From: Asterella californica
Lineage: Eukaryota > Streptophyta > Marchantiopsida > Marchantiales > Aytoniaceae
Assembly (NCBI GenBank): GCA_036924285.1
Contig: JAYKYS010000018.1
Span: 2,046,001-2,110,000 of the forward strand
Direction: 5' to 3'
DNA: 64,000 bases
The translations under genes and the position numbers were made by a program. Under the pieces are notes generated by a model. It was not told the origin of the DNA, ran no database searches, and worked only from the letters and a program-made list of their open reading frames with translations. This document shows positions 1 through 12,703 of the stretch, one piece after another. Every line of letters begins with the position of its first letter. Within the stretch, counting starts at the first letter, position 1.

Positions 1-58
1 TTCAGGTAGCACCACACACTTCTCTCTCCAAATTGCGTATTATGCCTCCTTCGTTTAA

Positions 59-1054
<996 letters not shown>

Positions 1055-2660
1055 TTTTAAGCAGTACTGTACTGGCATGAGATGGCATTGCCAAGCAATC
1101 ATCGCAGAATAATCACAAGGCCCCGCTTCGTAATTTGTCTATAATATTGATACTGTACAGCGGAGAAGTGTGAGGCCAGTTGTGTGAACTGGTGGCGATG
1201 GAAGCTACTGGGAAGATTGTACAGACAGAAACTCCAGCGGGCCAAACAGGGACAACTACAGCAACTCCTACATGCATCTTACTCCTAATTTCTTCTGTAG
1301 ACAGCGCTGAAACCTAGGGATGATGCACTGGCAGGTTTCTTGTCAGCCTGGAAACGTCTACTGGAACCACCCTAAAGACGTGGAAGACCTGGGCATAAGA
1401 TTGTACTACTCATTCAAGTTTGACTATTAATTAATCGTGATTCTTGTCTTCAGAATAATGCAGAAAATCTTTTCTCTGTGTTGCGTTTTGCCTCTTCCCT
1501 GTTCTCGATTTCCATCTTCATTTGCTTCACTGGGTTTGTTCCCCTTGAGCTGATTGACACGCCAGGCATCAAACTGTTGCTTTTAGTTTAGAAGAATTCT
1601 TCAGTTTCAAGGGAGTCGAGGAATTAGAACCAGGAAATATATATTCGGCACTGGGACGCAGGGAACAGCAAGTCCCAACAAGCTAAGAAAAGAAAGAGTC
1701 TAGTTCATTGTTGACTTCTCCCATCTTCTCTGGTACTCCGTCTTATTTTGGCACTTAAGAATATCACAAGTTTCATGTCAAAGCTATTAATATAATAAGT
1801 TCAAGCAAAGATGGTAGTTTCACAGCTGCCTTGGAGTACAAAGCCCGTTAACATGGATCACCTGTCTCCAGCGCCTAAAATGTCTTATTCGTTGCCTCTT
1901 GAAAAGGTACACGAGATTTAGTTCTCTTGATGACGACAAGTGAGTCATCGATAGTACAGTCGTAAGCATCGACTGTACCCGTCCTTACGACTGCTCTGTC
2001 GTGCTTGTTAGTCGCCAGCCAGAGTCAAACGATCAGTTCATGCATAATATGCAGACTGCGAAGCATATGCAAGAATCATCAAACTCGTCTTGCTGCAGTC
2101 GTAGAAAAGTGTGATGTTTGAAGAACACTATGCAATATAAATACAGTTCTCCGTGCTGGTGAATCAACTGGGCCCTTGATCACAACCTAGTACACGGACA
2201 GAAAGCTGGCCTACCTTCATCTTTCTCGTATAGATTTTTAGGGATCTCTGTAACTAATATACAATGTCAGCCATCGCAAATCCGTCTCGACCCGTCAAGA
2301 TCTCCAACCGACTGAATAAGTGTACGAATTCTAAAACACAGCCTCTAGCTTATGCGCGTGCTGACCAACTAATCCAGTAAGTCGACGGAATTCCTTTCTG
2401 TTCTGGCTTGACTTCAAAATACTCCCGCATCACCATCATCATCGTCCACGGCCGGTCCTGGCTTGAGATGTTATGGTTTCTTCGGTTCGCCACCCGCAGC
2501 TTGCATGGCCTGAATCGAACTAGCGATTGAAACCCAACTTCCTGCAGCTTCGTGCACAGAACCCCCTAAGTTCAAGTATGTCTGGGGCGACCCTATAATT
2601 ATAGTGGGTCAGAAAACTGCGGCATCATATTAATCCAATTTATAAGACCAATCCGGACGT
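1055..2660. other. Intergenic, no convincing gene
   Basis: Between the convergent protease and LRR genes. The first part should hold the 3' UTR of the protease. Around 2263-2640 both strands have short open stretches, for example a 38-codon ATG ORF at 2263-2379 on the plus strand. I could not join them into a model or recognise a product. No RNA gene or mobile element was seen. Confidence 0.5.
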
Positions 2661-3845
2661 TTAATCCTTCAGCAAGTCGACTAATTTATCGTTGCGCTTC
2701 ATGAAGCGCTCAGCGTTGCTTTCCATGGACTTAGTTGGCCATTTGAGTTGGATCTCAGCGACAAGGAACGTGTTGTTGCGATAAGCCCTTATCAAAGCAT
2801 TGGCGCTTGTGTTGGTGTTGTCAGAACCGACAGCAGACAGAATTCTCAGACTGTGCAGATGCCCTTCTTCCAGTAACGAGGCCATCTCGAGCAGACCTTT
2901 CTCTCCCATTCCCACGCTGTTCAACGAGAGGACCTGCAGGCTGTTTAAGTTGTTCGATCTAAGAGCTCCCGAAAGAGCGATCAGCCCTTCGTCCCCCATT
3001 TTGTTGAAGGAAAGATCTAACGATAAGAGCGAGTAGAAGTGTGGAGACAGGAGTGCGCTTGCGATGGCCCTTGCTCCTTCGACTCCTAGTGTACAGCCCC
3101 ACAGGCAGAGCGACTTCAAGCAGCCTCTAACCATACCTGTTTCTAGAGCTCTCATGATAGTGATCACTCCTTTCTCTTCGACCAGACGTTGCAGCATCAA
3201 ATCCTCCAGAGTGGCCAGCTTTCCTGACTGGAATGCTACTCCGAGAGCATCCGCTCCCTCGGTCTTAAATCCGTCGGTCTTCGGTCCCAGGTGCAAAGAT
3301 TTGAGGGCCGAAACATGACCACCTCCTAAAGCACCTGCTACTGCATACAGTCCGACGTCGCCGATGTCGTTGGTTTCGAGATGAAGGGTGTGCAAGCATG
3401 ACAGCTTTCCTGATTCGATGGCATCAGCCAGATGTTTGGCACCAGCAGCACGGAGTCCGCAGTTGACCAGTTTCAGGACAAACACTCTGCCCAAATTGCC
3501 TTTCTTGATGGCTTGAGAGAACTCTGACATTTCCTTCTCCTCGATCAAGGTGTCTGAGAGGATCACGGTCTCGAGTCGGAGGAAAGGCCGATGTTGTAGC
3601 GCTCTCGTGAGCGCTCCGAAGTTGGGAAGGGCTGTACTGTTCGGGAAGGACGAGAGTCCGGATTTGCTAGGCGAGTCCATTCTCAGCAAGTATCGAGTCA
3701 GATGGAGCTCGGTCGCTCGGTCCAGCTCTTGTACAATTCGGAGTTCATCTTCCTTCTTTGAGTCAGGAGTCAGGTTCTCCAGGATCCCCAGAATCACTGC
3801 GCTCGGTGAAGACCTCGGAGACGCGTTGGAAGAAATCATTGCCAT
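2661..3845 (-). CDS. Ribonuclease-inhibitor-type LRR protein
   Basis: Intact single-exon frame of 394 codons. From about residue 90 to 340 it shows repeats of roughly 30 residues with the pattern LxxLxLxxNxhgdxGhxxLxxAL, starting near residues 91, 121, 151, 181, 213, 243, 273, 303 and 332. The clearest are LLSLDLSFNKMGDEGL and LHTLHLETNDIGDVGL. This is the long RI-like (NLRC3/RNI-type) repeat, not the 24-residue plant receptor-kinase repeat. There is no signal peptide, membrane segment, NB-ARC, TIR or kinase domain, so it is probably an intracellular scaffold that binds proteins. About 90 non-repeat residues precede the solenoid and a basic tail follows it. The start is the first ATG of the frame; a second ATG lies two codons later. 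A plausible acceptor (tatgcag, near 3890 on the minus strand) could belong to a 5' UTR intron. Specific function unknown. Confidence 0.85.
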   Translation of the reverse strand: MAMISSNASPRSSPSAVILGILENLTPDSKKEDELRIVQELDRATELHLTRYLLRMDSPSKSGLSSFPNSTALPNFGALTRALQHRPFLRLETVILSDTLIEEKEMSEFSQAIKKGNLGRVFVLKLVNCGLRAAGAKHLADAIESGKLSCLHTLHLETNDIGDVGLYAVAGALGGGHVSALKSLHLGPKTDGFKTEGADALGVAFQSGKLATLEDLMLQRLVEEKGVITIMRALETGMVRGCLKSLCLWGCTLGVEGARAIASALLSPHFYSLLSLDLSFNKMGDEGLIALSGALRSNNLNSLQVLSLNSVGMGEKGLLEMASLLEEGHLHSLRILSAVGSDNTNTSANALIRAYRNNTFLVAEIQLKWPTKSMESNAERFMKRNDKLVDLLKD

Positions 3846-5986
3846 TGTCAGTAGAAGCGATCAAGAAAAGCTCCAGATATGAACCTGCATAATTACATAA
3901 TAATATCGTGTATGTAAGTTTGCAATTTCGAACCAACTTTATCGTAACAGTCAATTCTGAAATCGAGCTCGAGCGCCGCGAGAATCTCACTTAGTCGTGC
4001 TTCGAAAGACCCAAAGAGTCGAGAAGCAAAGAATGCACGTAGTAAAATTGAAAAGCAAGGGAAGGACCTACTGTCCCTAAGCTTGTCCTATGAAAACTAG
4101 TAATCTCATGAAGATAACTGTTATTATCACTGACGGGGGAGTTGTTGAACGAAGTAATTCAGGAGGCAGATTCGAAGGAGTATCACACTTGTGATATGTG
4201 ATTTACTGTACTCACCGTCTCGTTGCTGCAGCTGAATCCGCTCAAGAAAGAACCGACATAAGGGTAAAGACGAACGGACACACGAACCGATTAATTCACA
4301 CGGATGCAAGAGAAGGAATGGGCTAGCTATTGGTTCCAACAATGAGCCACGACATCCTTTTCAATCCCTTTGCACACTCGACACAGTGCCAGTAGTCCTG
4401 GGAGAGAGAAAGGAATCGCGTGCATTTGGAACCAGCTCAGGTCACGAGCTCTCCAGTGCTCAGGACCTTCGGAGCCACAGAGGGAAATGCATGCGGCCCC
4501 TGACTCCGCCGTCCCTTCTTCAAGCGCCACACGGCCATCGATATCCTCCCTCGCTCAGCTAGCTAAACTGGCCCAAGCTGAGGCTCGCGCTCAAGCCAAG
4601 CCAGTTTCAGGAAAATCTCTGTAGCTAATTACACCATTACCCGGTTAATTTCTCAGACTGACAGCTTTCCTCCTCTCTGCATTCCTGGAAAGACTTTCAC
4701 CTTCCGGGTTCGACGTGCTGGGCCTACTGAAACAGGAATTTGCGATTTAGTGCCTTGCACTGCAGCATATCTCTTGTCCCACTGAACAGGAGAACACTTT
4801 GTTTTCAGCAAGGGAATACACGTATGACCGCATTCAAAAGTAAAGAGGCAGTCTAAGAACCAAACTATGAGTTGAGCACTGTTGCTATCCCTCAGTTGAG
4901 GAGTCGTGATGTGGTGGAGAATGAACCCTTCTGTTCACGTGTACGTCCGAGCAACAGCAACAATTTTGACACCCGTATCAGGTACGTTGTTATACTTAAC
5001 TGCCTATTTAGATTTTAGGAGCATTTACTTGAAGCGGTTCTGAGAGAGAATCTATCAGAATCTCATTCTGAGGCCGTCTGATCTTTCGAGGCTGCATCGA
5101 TTCAGTAATTTCTTGATTAAAGCAGCACTGTTGATTGATCTGAGCTCCAGGTGCCACTGAGCCGAGGGAGGCGAGCCTAGCTAGAAACGAACCTGCGCAC
5201 GACTGGGATCCACATCTGGAGCAGCAGTACAGTACATATGTGCAATGTAATGATAATATCAGAACGATGACCAAGTCATTTGCTGCATCATACCGTTTCG
5301 AATTCCAGCTAGTCAAAGATTCTTGTGGAACTAGCTGGGGCAGTCGAATTTCATATGCTTGATGACTTGATAGTAATCATCTTTAGATAAAATGATGCGA
5401 TTGCTGGTCACTCCTGTTGACAGGTGAGGTGATCAGTGAGGATTGTAAACGTGCGAGGATTTACACCCTGGAGGGGAGCCCCGTGGCATCTAACGAGCTT
5501 ATATAGCAACTATTGAATACCGTATCAGGATTTTTGTCTTGTAGAGGTTTCGCACATGCGAGCAGTCCTTATGTTGCTTCGCTGCACTAGCATCCTCCCA
5601 TGAAGTCTTCTGTACTTGCCAAAGTTCAAGGTTCGGATACCACACTCCGCACTCGAGAATTCTATTCTTGTGAGAAGGACTTGGGTCAGTAACGTCATCC
5701 TGCCGCCGCGACGGATCTGATATGTCTTGGCGAAGGATAATAATATCTTCGGTTTCCGGCCAGATTAACAGATATGTCGTGGATTCGAGATATGTAGCCT
5801 CACAAGACAGCTCCAGGCCGGAATCAGCCCTTCCAACCTCATTGGCTCGAGTGTTGTTCGGTACATGATCCCGAATGGCCGCTCGATGGCAAGAAGAATC
5901 CTGGCTCGTAAGGTGTCAACGAGCGCTCTTATAACGCCTTTTGAGTGAGCAGAATGTACACTAAGTCAAGTCGTTAAAGGAGTCAA
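3846..5986. other. Intergenic, left flank of copia-1
   Basis: Should contain the LRR gene promoter, as that gene is read leftward from 3845. One plus-strand frame, best started at 4490 and ending at 4624, reads as a 45-residue Ala-rich peptide ending in KPVSGKSL. It has no recognisable relatives and may be chance. Otherwise nothing was recognised. Confidence 0.4.
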
Positions 5987-6220
5987 TGTCACGAAGATCT
6001 AATGTGTGCTAACAGGAAACGCGAAGTGAAGAAGACTGGTGCGTAAGCATAGATTCATACGTAAGGCGATTCCCTTTAAGTAATGGGTTACAGGACTAAA
6101 CGAGATGGGATAATCTTATCTACTCGGCGGTCCCATGTGCAGGTCCATGTGTGACCGATCTTCTTCGGGGTTTTTCTGGTTTTAGTCTAGAATACATGTG
6201 CGTGCTTTTCTATTCTAACA
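5987..6220 (-). repeat. 3' LTR of copia-1
   Basis: 234 bp, plus strand running TGTCACGAAG to TTCTATTCTAACA. It is adjacent to the purine tract, which makes it the 3' LTR of the minus-strand element. It matches 10578-10809 with about six substitutions. Confidence 0.95.
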
Positions 6221-6229
6221 CTCCCTCTA
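6221..6229 (-). other. Polypurine tract of copia-1
   Basis: On the minus strand AGAGGGAG lies directly before the 3' LTR, the expected place for the plus-strand DNA primer. Confidence 0.8.
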
Positions 6230-6257
6230 AAAGCAAACGCTCTAGACTCCTTGATCA

Positions 6258-7715
6258 TCAAACTGATAGATGTACTCCGCAGGCTTCTCTGTGAAATGAA
6301 TGTCTGTCGCGAGGTATCTCTTTCGTGAGCATGTCTGCTACGTTCTCCTCGGTCGTGCAGAATTGTAGCGAGACTTCTCCCTTTTCCATCTTTTCTCTGA
6401 TGAAGTGTTGCTGGATGTCGATATGTTTGGTTCTGGAGTGGAACTTTGCATTCTTTGATAGGTCTATACAGCTTTTGTTATCGCTGTGGATGGTCACCGG
6501 TCCGGGTTGGTTTATCCCGAGGTCGGTCATCAATCTTTTCATCCATATTGCTTCCTTGGCACACTGAGTTGCTGCCATGTATTCTGCTTCGGCAGTGGAT
6601 AGAGCTACAGAGGTTTGCCGTTTTGAGTTCCAGCTTACTGCTCCTCCACATAGTTTGAATACGTAGCCCGTGGTAGACCTTCTTGTATCTTCATCCCCGC
6701 CCCAGTCTGAGTCGCAATGTGCTCCTATAAGGTCTGGAGTGCGTTTTCCTCCATCGAATGTTAGTTCGGATTTTGATCCATACTGGATGTGACGAAATAT
6801 CCTCTTTACGGCTAGCCAATGCTGCATTCCGAGATTGCTCAAGTATCTGCTGACTATTCCGACCGCGAATGCTATGTCCGGACGTGTCTCGACCATGAAC
6901 CATGTCAGACTCCCTACAGCGCTGCTGTATGGTATTGAGCGCATTTGCTCTTCTTCCTCAGCTGTGGATGGACTCATGTGTTTGGACAGCTTGACGCCTG
7001 ATTCCATGGGAGTGTGCGCAGGTTTGCAGTCTTCCATCTCGAATCTGTGTAGTATGTCGTGTACATACTTGTCTTGACTCATCCCGAGTCGTCTCTTTTT
7101 CCTATCACGGTTGATCTTGATGTTGAGAATCCAATGTAACTCTCCGCGGTCGGTCATCTTGAATTCTCCACACAGTTGCTGTTTGGTCTCCTTCAATGAT
7201 TCCGTATTGCTACTGGCTATTATGAGATCATCGACATACAGCGCTAGATATGTGAGTCCTGCATTGCTGATCTTCACATACAGGTTAGAATCAGCTGTGC
7301 TCCGTTGGAAATCTATGCTAAGAAGGAACTTGTCGAACTTGAGGTACCATGCACGCGAAGACTGCTTTAGCCCATACATCGTCTTGTGTAGCTTGCAGAT
7401 CAGGTTCTCCGTTCCCGTTCCCGTGGTTGTGAATCCTTCTGGTTGATCCATGTACAGTTCGTCTTGAAGGTCCCCGTTCAAGAATGCTGTGACCACGTCT
7501 AGCTGGTGGAGCTCCATGTCTGATGCTGCAGCCATGACCAGTAGCACTCTTATCGTGGTCATCTTCACCACGAGGGAGAAGGTTTCTTGGAAATCCACTC
7601 CTGCACGTTGAGAGTAGCCCTTGGCCACGAAGCGTGCTTTGTATCTTTCTACTGCCCCCTCGGAGTTGTACTTCTTTTTGAACGTCCATCTGCTGCCGAT
7701 GCTACGTTTGCCCAT
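6258..7715 (-). pseudogene. Copia reverse transcriptase and RNase H region
   Basis: Longest intact block of copia-1 pol, 485 codons. It starts in the conserved entry to the RT domain (RWTFKKKYN, RYKARFVAKGY), has the active site LALYVDDLI and the QLDVVTAFLNGDL motif, then RNase H with HCDSDWGGD, SGYVFKLCGGAVSW and AEAEYMAA. It ends with the usual ENVADMLTKEIPRDRH tail about 37 bp before the LTR. The catalytic residues I can see are present. The domain is part of a polyprotein, so the ATG at its start is not a real start. It is cut off from gag and integrase by an in-frame TGA just upstream (near 7736) and a frameshift near 7780, hence scored as a pseudogene. Confidence 0.92.
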
Positions 7716-7747
7716 AGGTAATGGGACGAGCTCTCATGTTCCATTGG

Positions 7748-8176
7748 TCATTTGTGAAGCGTACTCCTCTTCCATGGCTTTACGCCATGTGCCCCCTCAG
7801 TGCCTTGAAGTGCTTCGCACACGGTGGCTGGTTCATCGTTACTCCTGGCAATCAGTGCTACGACCAGGTTAGATGAAGTGAGGTGATTCTTGCGGGAGTT
7901 CAAGTAAGATAAATACTTATTCGTCGGCTTCCAATTGCGTGAACTGCGCCTCCTTCCCATTATCTCTGGCTCGAGTTCTCCCAGCGACTGGGTGTGTGAT
8001 GACTGTCCCGATCCTTTGTCATCGTTGATCTCCTCGACTAGTTGTGTTTCTCCTCCTGCGGGTGTGTCCACGGCTACGGATTCCTCATGGTTCACTAAGT
8101 CTGATCCTGTTTCATCTGTTGTCGATGATGAACTTGGAGTCTCATCGGTAGTGAATGAGTACACGGGGTTGACCAT
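7748..8176 (-). pseudogene. Copia pol linker between integrase and RT
   Basis: Ser/Thr- and acid-rich spacer with GRRRSSRNWKPTNKYL, the typical basic stretch that precedes the copia RT domain. It lies in the same frame as the integrase block and is separated from it only by the TAG at 8219-8221. It loses frame near 7780, where the conserved AWRKAMEEEYAS-type sequence moves to another frame. Confidence 0.8.
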
Positions 8177-8218
8177 GGTGTGTTCATCATCCGTCTGTTT
8201 GGCTGCTGTCGCTTCCGT

Positions 8219-9154
8219 CTAGATCTTGAAATCCTTTTCGTCGTCCGTGATTTCTTCATGGAAGATGACGTCCCTGCTCCTGACAATTTTACTTGTCGTT
8301 GGATTGTACAGCCTGTAGCTCCTCGAGTCTTCGCAGTAGCCTACTAGTCTACATGTGTGACTCTTGGAGTCCCACTTCTTGCGCAGTTCCGTGGGTATGT
8401 GGACAAATGCGTTGCATCCGAATACACGTAAATGTTTTACGGATGGTTTTGTCCCGCCCCATGCTTCATGTGGAGTCATGTTGGGAACGGCACGAGTGGG
8501 TACTCGGTTTGTTATATGTACCGCTGTGTGAGTTGCTTCCGCCCAGAAAGTAGTTGGTAGCGTGCTTGACTTCAGCATCGATCTTGCGCTCTCGACGATG
8601 AATCGGTTCTTTCTTTCTGCTACTCCGTTCCGTTCCGGAGTGTAGGGCGGTGTGAATTCACGTGCGATGTCGTGAGTTGAACAGAAGTCACGGAATGCAT
8701 TCGATGTGTACTCGCCCTCATTGTCACACCGCAGCTTCCGGATTGCCCTTCTCGTTTGTGTTTCTGCCCATGCTTTGTATTCACGGAATTTTTGGAGTGC
8801 TTCACTCTTTTTCCTCATGAAGTGGACTACCACGTAACAAGAGTAATCATCGATGAACGTGATGAAGTATCGTGCTCCGCCAATTGAGTGTACTTGCATC
8901 GGGCCGCAAACATCACTGTGCATGAGACCGAGTCGTGCCTTGGCCTGTGTTACTCCTGTGGACTTGAAAGGGAGTCTGTGGTGCTTACCGTACGCACATC
9001 TGGTGCAGAACCCCAGACTCAGATCTGGACTGCAATCTAGATCCTCTACTAGTTGTTGCCGTACTAGTAGCTTGAGGTTTTGGATGCCCAAGTGTCCCAA
9101 TCGCTGATGCCATGTATCAGCCGACATTGAATTGCGCGAGGTAATGTTTGCCAC
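8219..9154 (-). pseudogene. Copia integrase region
   Basis: GAG-pre-integrase zinc-binding part (WHQRLGHLG with a later CTRCAYGKHH, an HHCC module) followed by the rve core. The DDE triad is visible as D in SDVCGPM, D in LRCDNEGEY and E in NGVAERKN. The frame is continuous with gag upstream apart from a single TAG at 9191-9193. It ends at another TAG at 8219-8221. Catalytic residues appear intact. Confidence 0.92.
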
Positions 9155-9190
9155 TCCTTGACCGGATTCAAGAATTCCTGCGTGTAGTTT

Positions 9191-10426
9191 CTACAGTTTT
9201 CTAAAGCCATTCGATGAGAGATTCCTTGTTCCTTCGTACAGTAGCTCTCCTGCTGCTGATTCCAGTCTGCATTTGCATCTGGTGAAGTGTATTTTGTCTC
9301 CTTTGTCAAGAATCGATCCTACTGAGATCAGATTCTTCATCAGGCCTGAGACGTGTTGAACGTCATGGAGTTTGTACTTCCTTCCTGTGTCGGTAATCAG
9401 CTCACCGTCGCCTGTTCCTAGAACCCTTCCGGAATTGTCGTTATCGTATGACACTTGTGTGGGTGCGTTTAGTGGCTTGTACCTGGAAAACGACTCTCGT
9501 CTCGGCGTCATGGACTCAGTGGCGGCACTATCTACGTACCAAGTGTTGTCTGGTTGGTGTGGGTTGGTGAAGGCGGTGAGGGCGACCACGAATGCTCCGT
9601 CTTTGTCAATCTCACATTTTTCATCTTCTCCGATCCGAGTTTTTGGTTCTCTGCTGGACTTTCTGGCTGCCCTCGCTGTGCAGTTCCTGGCCCAGTGTCC
9701 GAGTTCATCACATTCATAGCATCCGTCATGGGTCTTCTTCTGACCCTTTTTCTTCTTTCTATCGCTTGACGTTGAGAAAGATGACGCAGTGCCTGTCTTC
9801 TGTCGGTTGTTGGTGAATTTCTTGGCTGTGAGGAATGCTGAGCTGCTGCTCCCAGCGACCGTGTCCTGGCGTTGCCTCCTTCGTAATTCCTCCAGCATGA
9901 AGGCATTGGCGAGCTCATCTATTGTCCACTTTTGTTGTCTTATGGAAATGATGAACATTTCCCAGCTCGGTGGGAGGCTCATCAGGAGCTGCAGTACGTT
10001 GTCCTCGTCTAGTAGCTTCTCACCAATTGCGACTAGCTGGTCTACAAGTGATCGGAAGTTCCTCAGATGAGTTATGATCGACTGATCCTCACTCATCTTT
10101 AGATCTCTGAACTTCTTCCTCAGGTACAGTTTGTTCACGGCATCTGTAGACTCTAATGCCTTCCGTAGTACCTCCCATGCTTCCGTGGAGGTCAGTACGT
10201 GCTCTAGGTGACTGTGAAATGTTTTTTTCACGCACCATGCGATGGTACCGAGTGCGCTTCCATCCTTCTTCGTCCAAGATGGGAGCTGATCCACATCCGA
10301 AGGTTTCTTCTCCGTCCCTGAGATGTATCCCCAGAGTCCCTTCTGCATTAGAAGCATCCGCATCTCGAACTTCCATGTGTGGTAGTTATGACCGTCTAGC
10401 TTCTCGATGCCTGAAGTGATCGGCAT
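9191..10426 (-). pseudogene. Copia gag and protease region
   Basis: 411 codons from ATG. The N-terminal part is the UBN2/gag-type domain of copia elements (WKFEMRMLLMQKGLW near residue 20, SLPPSWEMFI near 150). A zinc knuckle CYECDELGHWARNC (CX2CX4HX4C) lies near residue 235. The protease motif follows as WYVDSAATESM near residue 300, where most copia proteases have D-S/T-G. The frame is closed by TAG at 9191-9193, but the next 12 codons lead straight into integrase in the same frame. This was one gag-pol frame interrupted by a single stop. Confidence 0.92.
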
Positions 10427-10563
10427 CTACGATGGCTCCTCGTCGAAAGACACCGCATTCCCTCCCATCGTCTCTCTGGCTCTCTCACGATACGACTCTC
10501 AAGACTCTCCTTTGCACTGTCGATGTCTTCTTACTAATGCGTCTCCTGATTCGGCAGGATCTC

Positions 10564-10577
10564 GGGCTCTGATACCA
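10564..10577 (-). other. Primer binding site of copia-1 (tRNA-iMet type)
   Basis: Minus strand reads TGGTATCAGAGCCC directly after the 5' LTR. This is the classic copia primer site complementary to the 3' end of initiator-Met tRNA. Confidence 0.93.
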
Positions 10578-10809
10578 TGTCACGAAGATCTAATGTGTGC
10601 TAACAGGAAACGCGAAGTGAAGAAGACTGGTGCGTAAGCATAGATTCATACGTAGGGCGATGTCCTTTAAGTAATGGGTTACATGACTAAACGAGATGGG
10701 ATAATCTTATCTACTCGGCGGTCCCATGTGCAGATCCATGTGTGACCGATCTTCTTCGGGGCTTTTCTGGTTTTAGTCTAGAATACATGTGCGTGCTTTT
10801 CTATTCTAA
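10578..10809 (-). repeat. 5' LTR of copia-1
   Basis: 232 bp copy of 5987-6220 with about six substitutions and the last two outer bases missing. It should hold the element's promoter. Confidence 0.93.
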
Positions 10810-11036
10810 TCAATTCCTTCCAGTAGATTCATCAAACTCTGTCCTCAGCTTGCTCTTGATCATTGGGCTCTTCAAAGGTTCACCCAGCTGTATATAGACA
10901 GAGCCTCGGGGGAAGGTTGTTGTACTCGATTACCACTGACTCGGCTTTTAATGTTGATAGATGTTTACTACCGTAGTTCATTCCGAACTCATTTTGGTAG
11001 AAATGAAGCGACTGCTTTTCGAGGATATCGAACCTC

Positions 11037-11084
11037 AGTAAGTAAATGATCAAAGCATACGAGCGCTTTGATCATTTAGTTACT
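11037..11084. repeat. Inverted repeat, 20 bp arms
   Basis: Arms 11037-11056 and 11065-11084 with one mismatch around an 8-base loop. It lies about 230 bp outside the copia-1 5' LTR. No T-run suggests a terminator role. Confidence 0.85.
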
Positions 11085-12703
11085 CACAGCGAGAAATCGT
11101 GCCGATCCCAGAATGGGAAAATTCTCACTTTGAACCGTAAGATTACAAAGAAGTCGGAAAAGCGGCCAACCTTGAGATTTGACACAGGAATATAATAGAT
11201 AGAGACTATTACAGTGCTAAATACTTAGTTGCGATGTTAGAGTATTTTCCTTTCGTGCTTGCGGGTAATTACACGTAATGTCAATGTGCACATTAGTAAA
11301 TTTCACAGCATTTGTAGTGAATACTAGTATTGGCCCAGTTCAAATGAGCATTATTGTCATATTCGCAGCAAACCATTTCGCCCATATACTAAAATCGATA
11401 GTATACACCATGGTAAAATACTAAGCACAATCACATCCATATCCAAAATAAAACATATCTTGAAATCATATCAGCAAGAGAAAATACCATGCATGAAAGC
11501 CAATATGCAAATATGAGCTTTTGCTGTGGTAGGAAAGTTTCTTAAGAACTTTATTCAACCGCAGAATAGAGTTTGGAAACACTGAAAATCCCTAGACACA
11601 ACTGAAATACAATTTCAAAACACTGAAACTGTACCTGACAGAAATGTAACAGTCTAGTCTTGTCTGTTTTGAGACAATATTGTAAATTAAAATCTTACTA
11701 AGGTCAACCAATGTAGATCCAATATCGCAAGATTGATAATATTAGAATTATCATAGTACATATTCAATTGTACTGATACTTTCTGTCGGATGATCTGTCT
11801 AGCTGCAAAACATTCATGCTGTTCTAGACTATTGAGGTTATAACATATGTTCGATAGCAGAGGTTACATCAGCAGTAAGACTTGCTATCAATTCTCTCGA
11901 TGAGATATGACCTCGACACGATGTTCGTTGGCTTGAACAGAGAGCTCTGCTTCAACAACACATGGTTTTGCTTCTATGTGCTCTGCTTCAGTATATTATG
12001 TTACTTTGTTCTTGTGCACTTGAAGATCTACAAACTCTACTCTGCTGTTATGTGCAATCATATTTCGATACGTGGTAGATCTTGAGATCCTGTCTCTTTG
12101 CTCTACTTGCATCCAGAAAAGATAGAACTATAAATTAGAAAGTCTGAAGTTTAATCCGGTCACATGTGTCATTATTATGGACTATCACAAAAACTTGCGT
12201 ACGTGTACCGTTCAACCCAAATGAGTGATAAACTGATAAGTTACCACGATAAAGACGTTACTAACATTTGCAAAAGAGAGTGTTACAGTAATAAAACACT
12301 AACTCACTTGCGTATCAACACCAATTTATTGATTTGTTGCATCGCGTGATATCAATCTGCTGAGCTCCACTCTTGACATCAGCATACCTTCTCTGTCACA
12401 TTTGGCATGCCGTCGTCTTGTCCGAATACTTACTAGGCCTGACGATTTTCAACTACAAGCATATTTGCAGTCACACCTCACAAGAACCGAGCTTGACATA
12501 TTAAACTGCAGATGTTGTTACAAGATAGAACAATGCTATTGTAAAACTCATATACATCTTGCAAAATCATGAACCATGATGAGATTAGATGGTCCGACCA
12601 TCAACAAAAGCATAAGCTTGTGGTGCTAGAAGCAAACACAATAAATCATGACATCAAGTCCTCGGAAGTTTGAACATTTATCTTCTCATATAGAACAATC
12701 CTA

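Larger units (their letters stand above)
5987..10809 (-). mobile_element. Ty1/copia LTR retrotransposon, near full length (copia-1)
   Basis: Complete element of about 4.8 kb on the minus strand, bounded by LTRs at 5987-6220 and 10578-10809. Domain order from the minus-strand 5' end is gag with zinc knuckle, protease, integrase, reverse transcriptase and RNase H, which is the copia order. A primer site matching initiator-Met tRNA sits directly inside the 5' LTR, and a purine tract sits before the 3' LTR. The flanks share TCAA (TCAAT if the first LTR base is counted), consistent with a target-site duplication. The outer end of the 5' LTR lacks the last two bases present in the 3' LTR. The pol frame carries two TAG stops, one frameshift and one TGA, so it is non-autonomous as it stands. 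The LTRs differ at about 6 of 232 positions by eye, indicating a fairly recent insertion. Confidence 0.95.

Noticed and set aside
2263..2640. Short open frames on both strands (a 38-codon plus-strand ATG frame; a minus-strand frame reading MREYFEVKPEQKG)
   Set aside because: They look protein-like, but no exon chain with matching splice phases and no family could be established.
3550..3882. Plus-strand frames over the LRR gene
   Set aside because: Antisense shadows of the LRR gene; they show no motifs.
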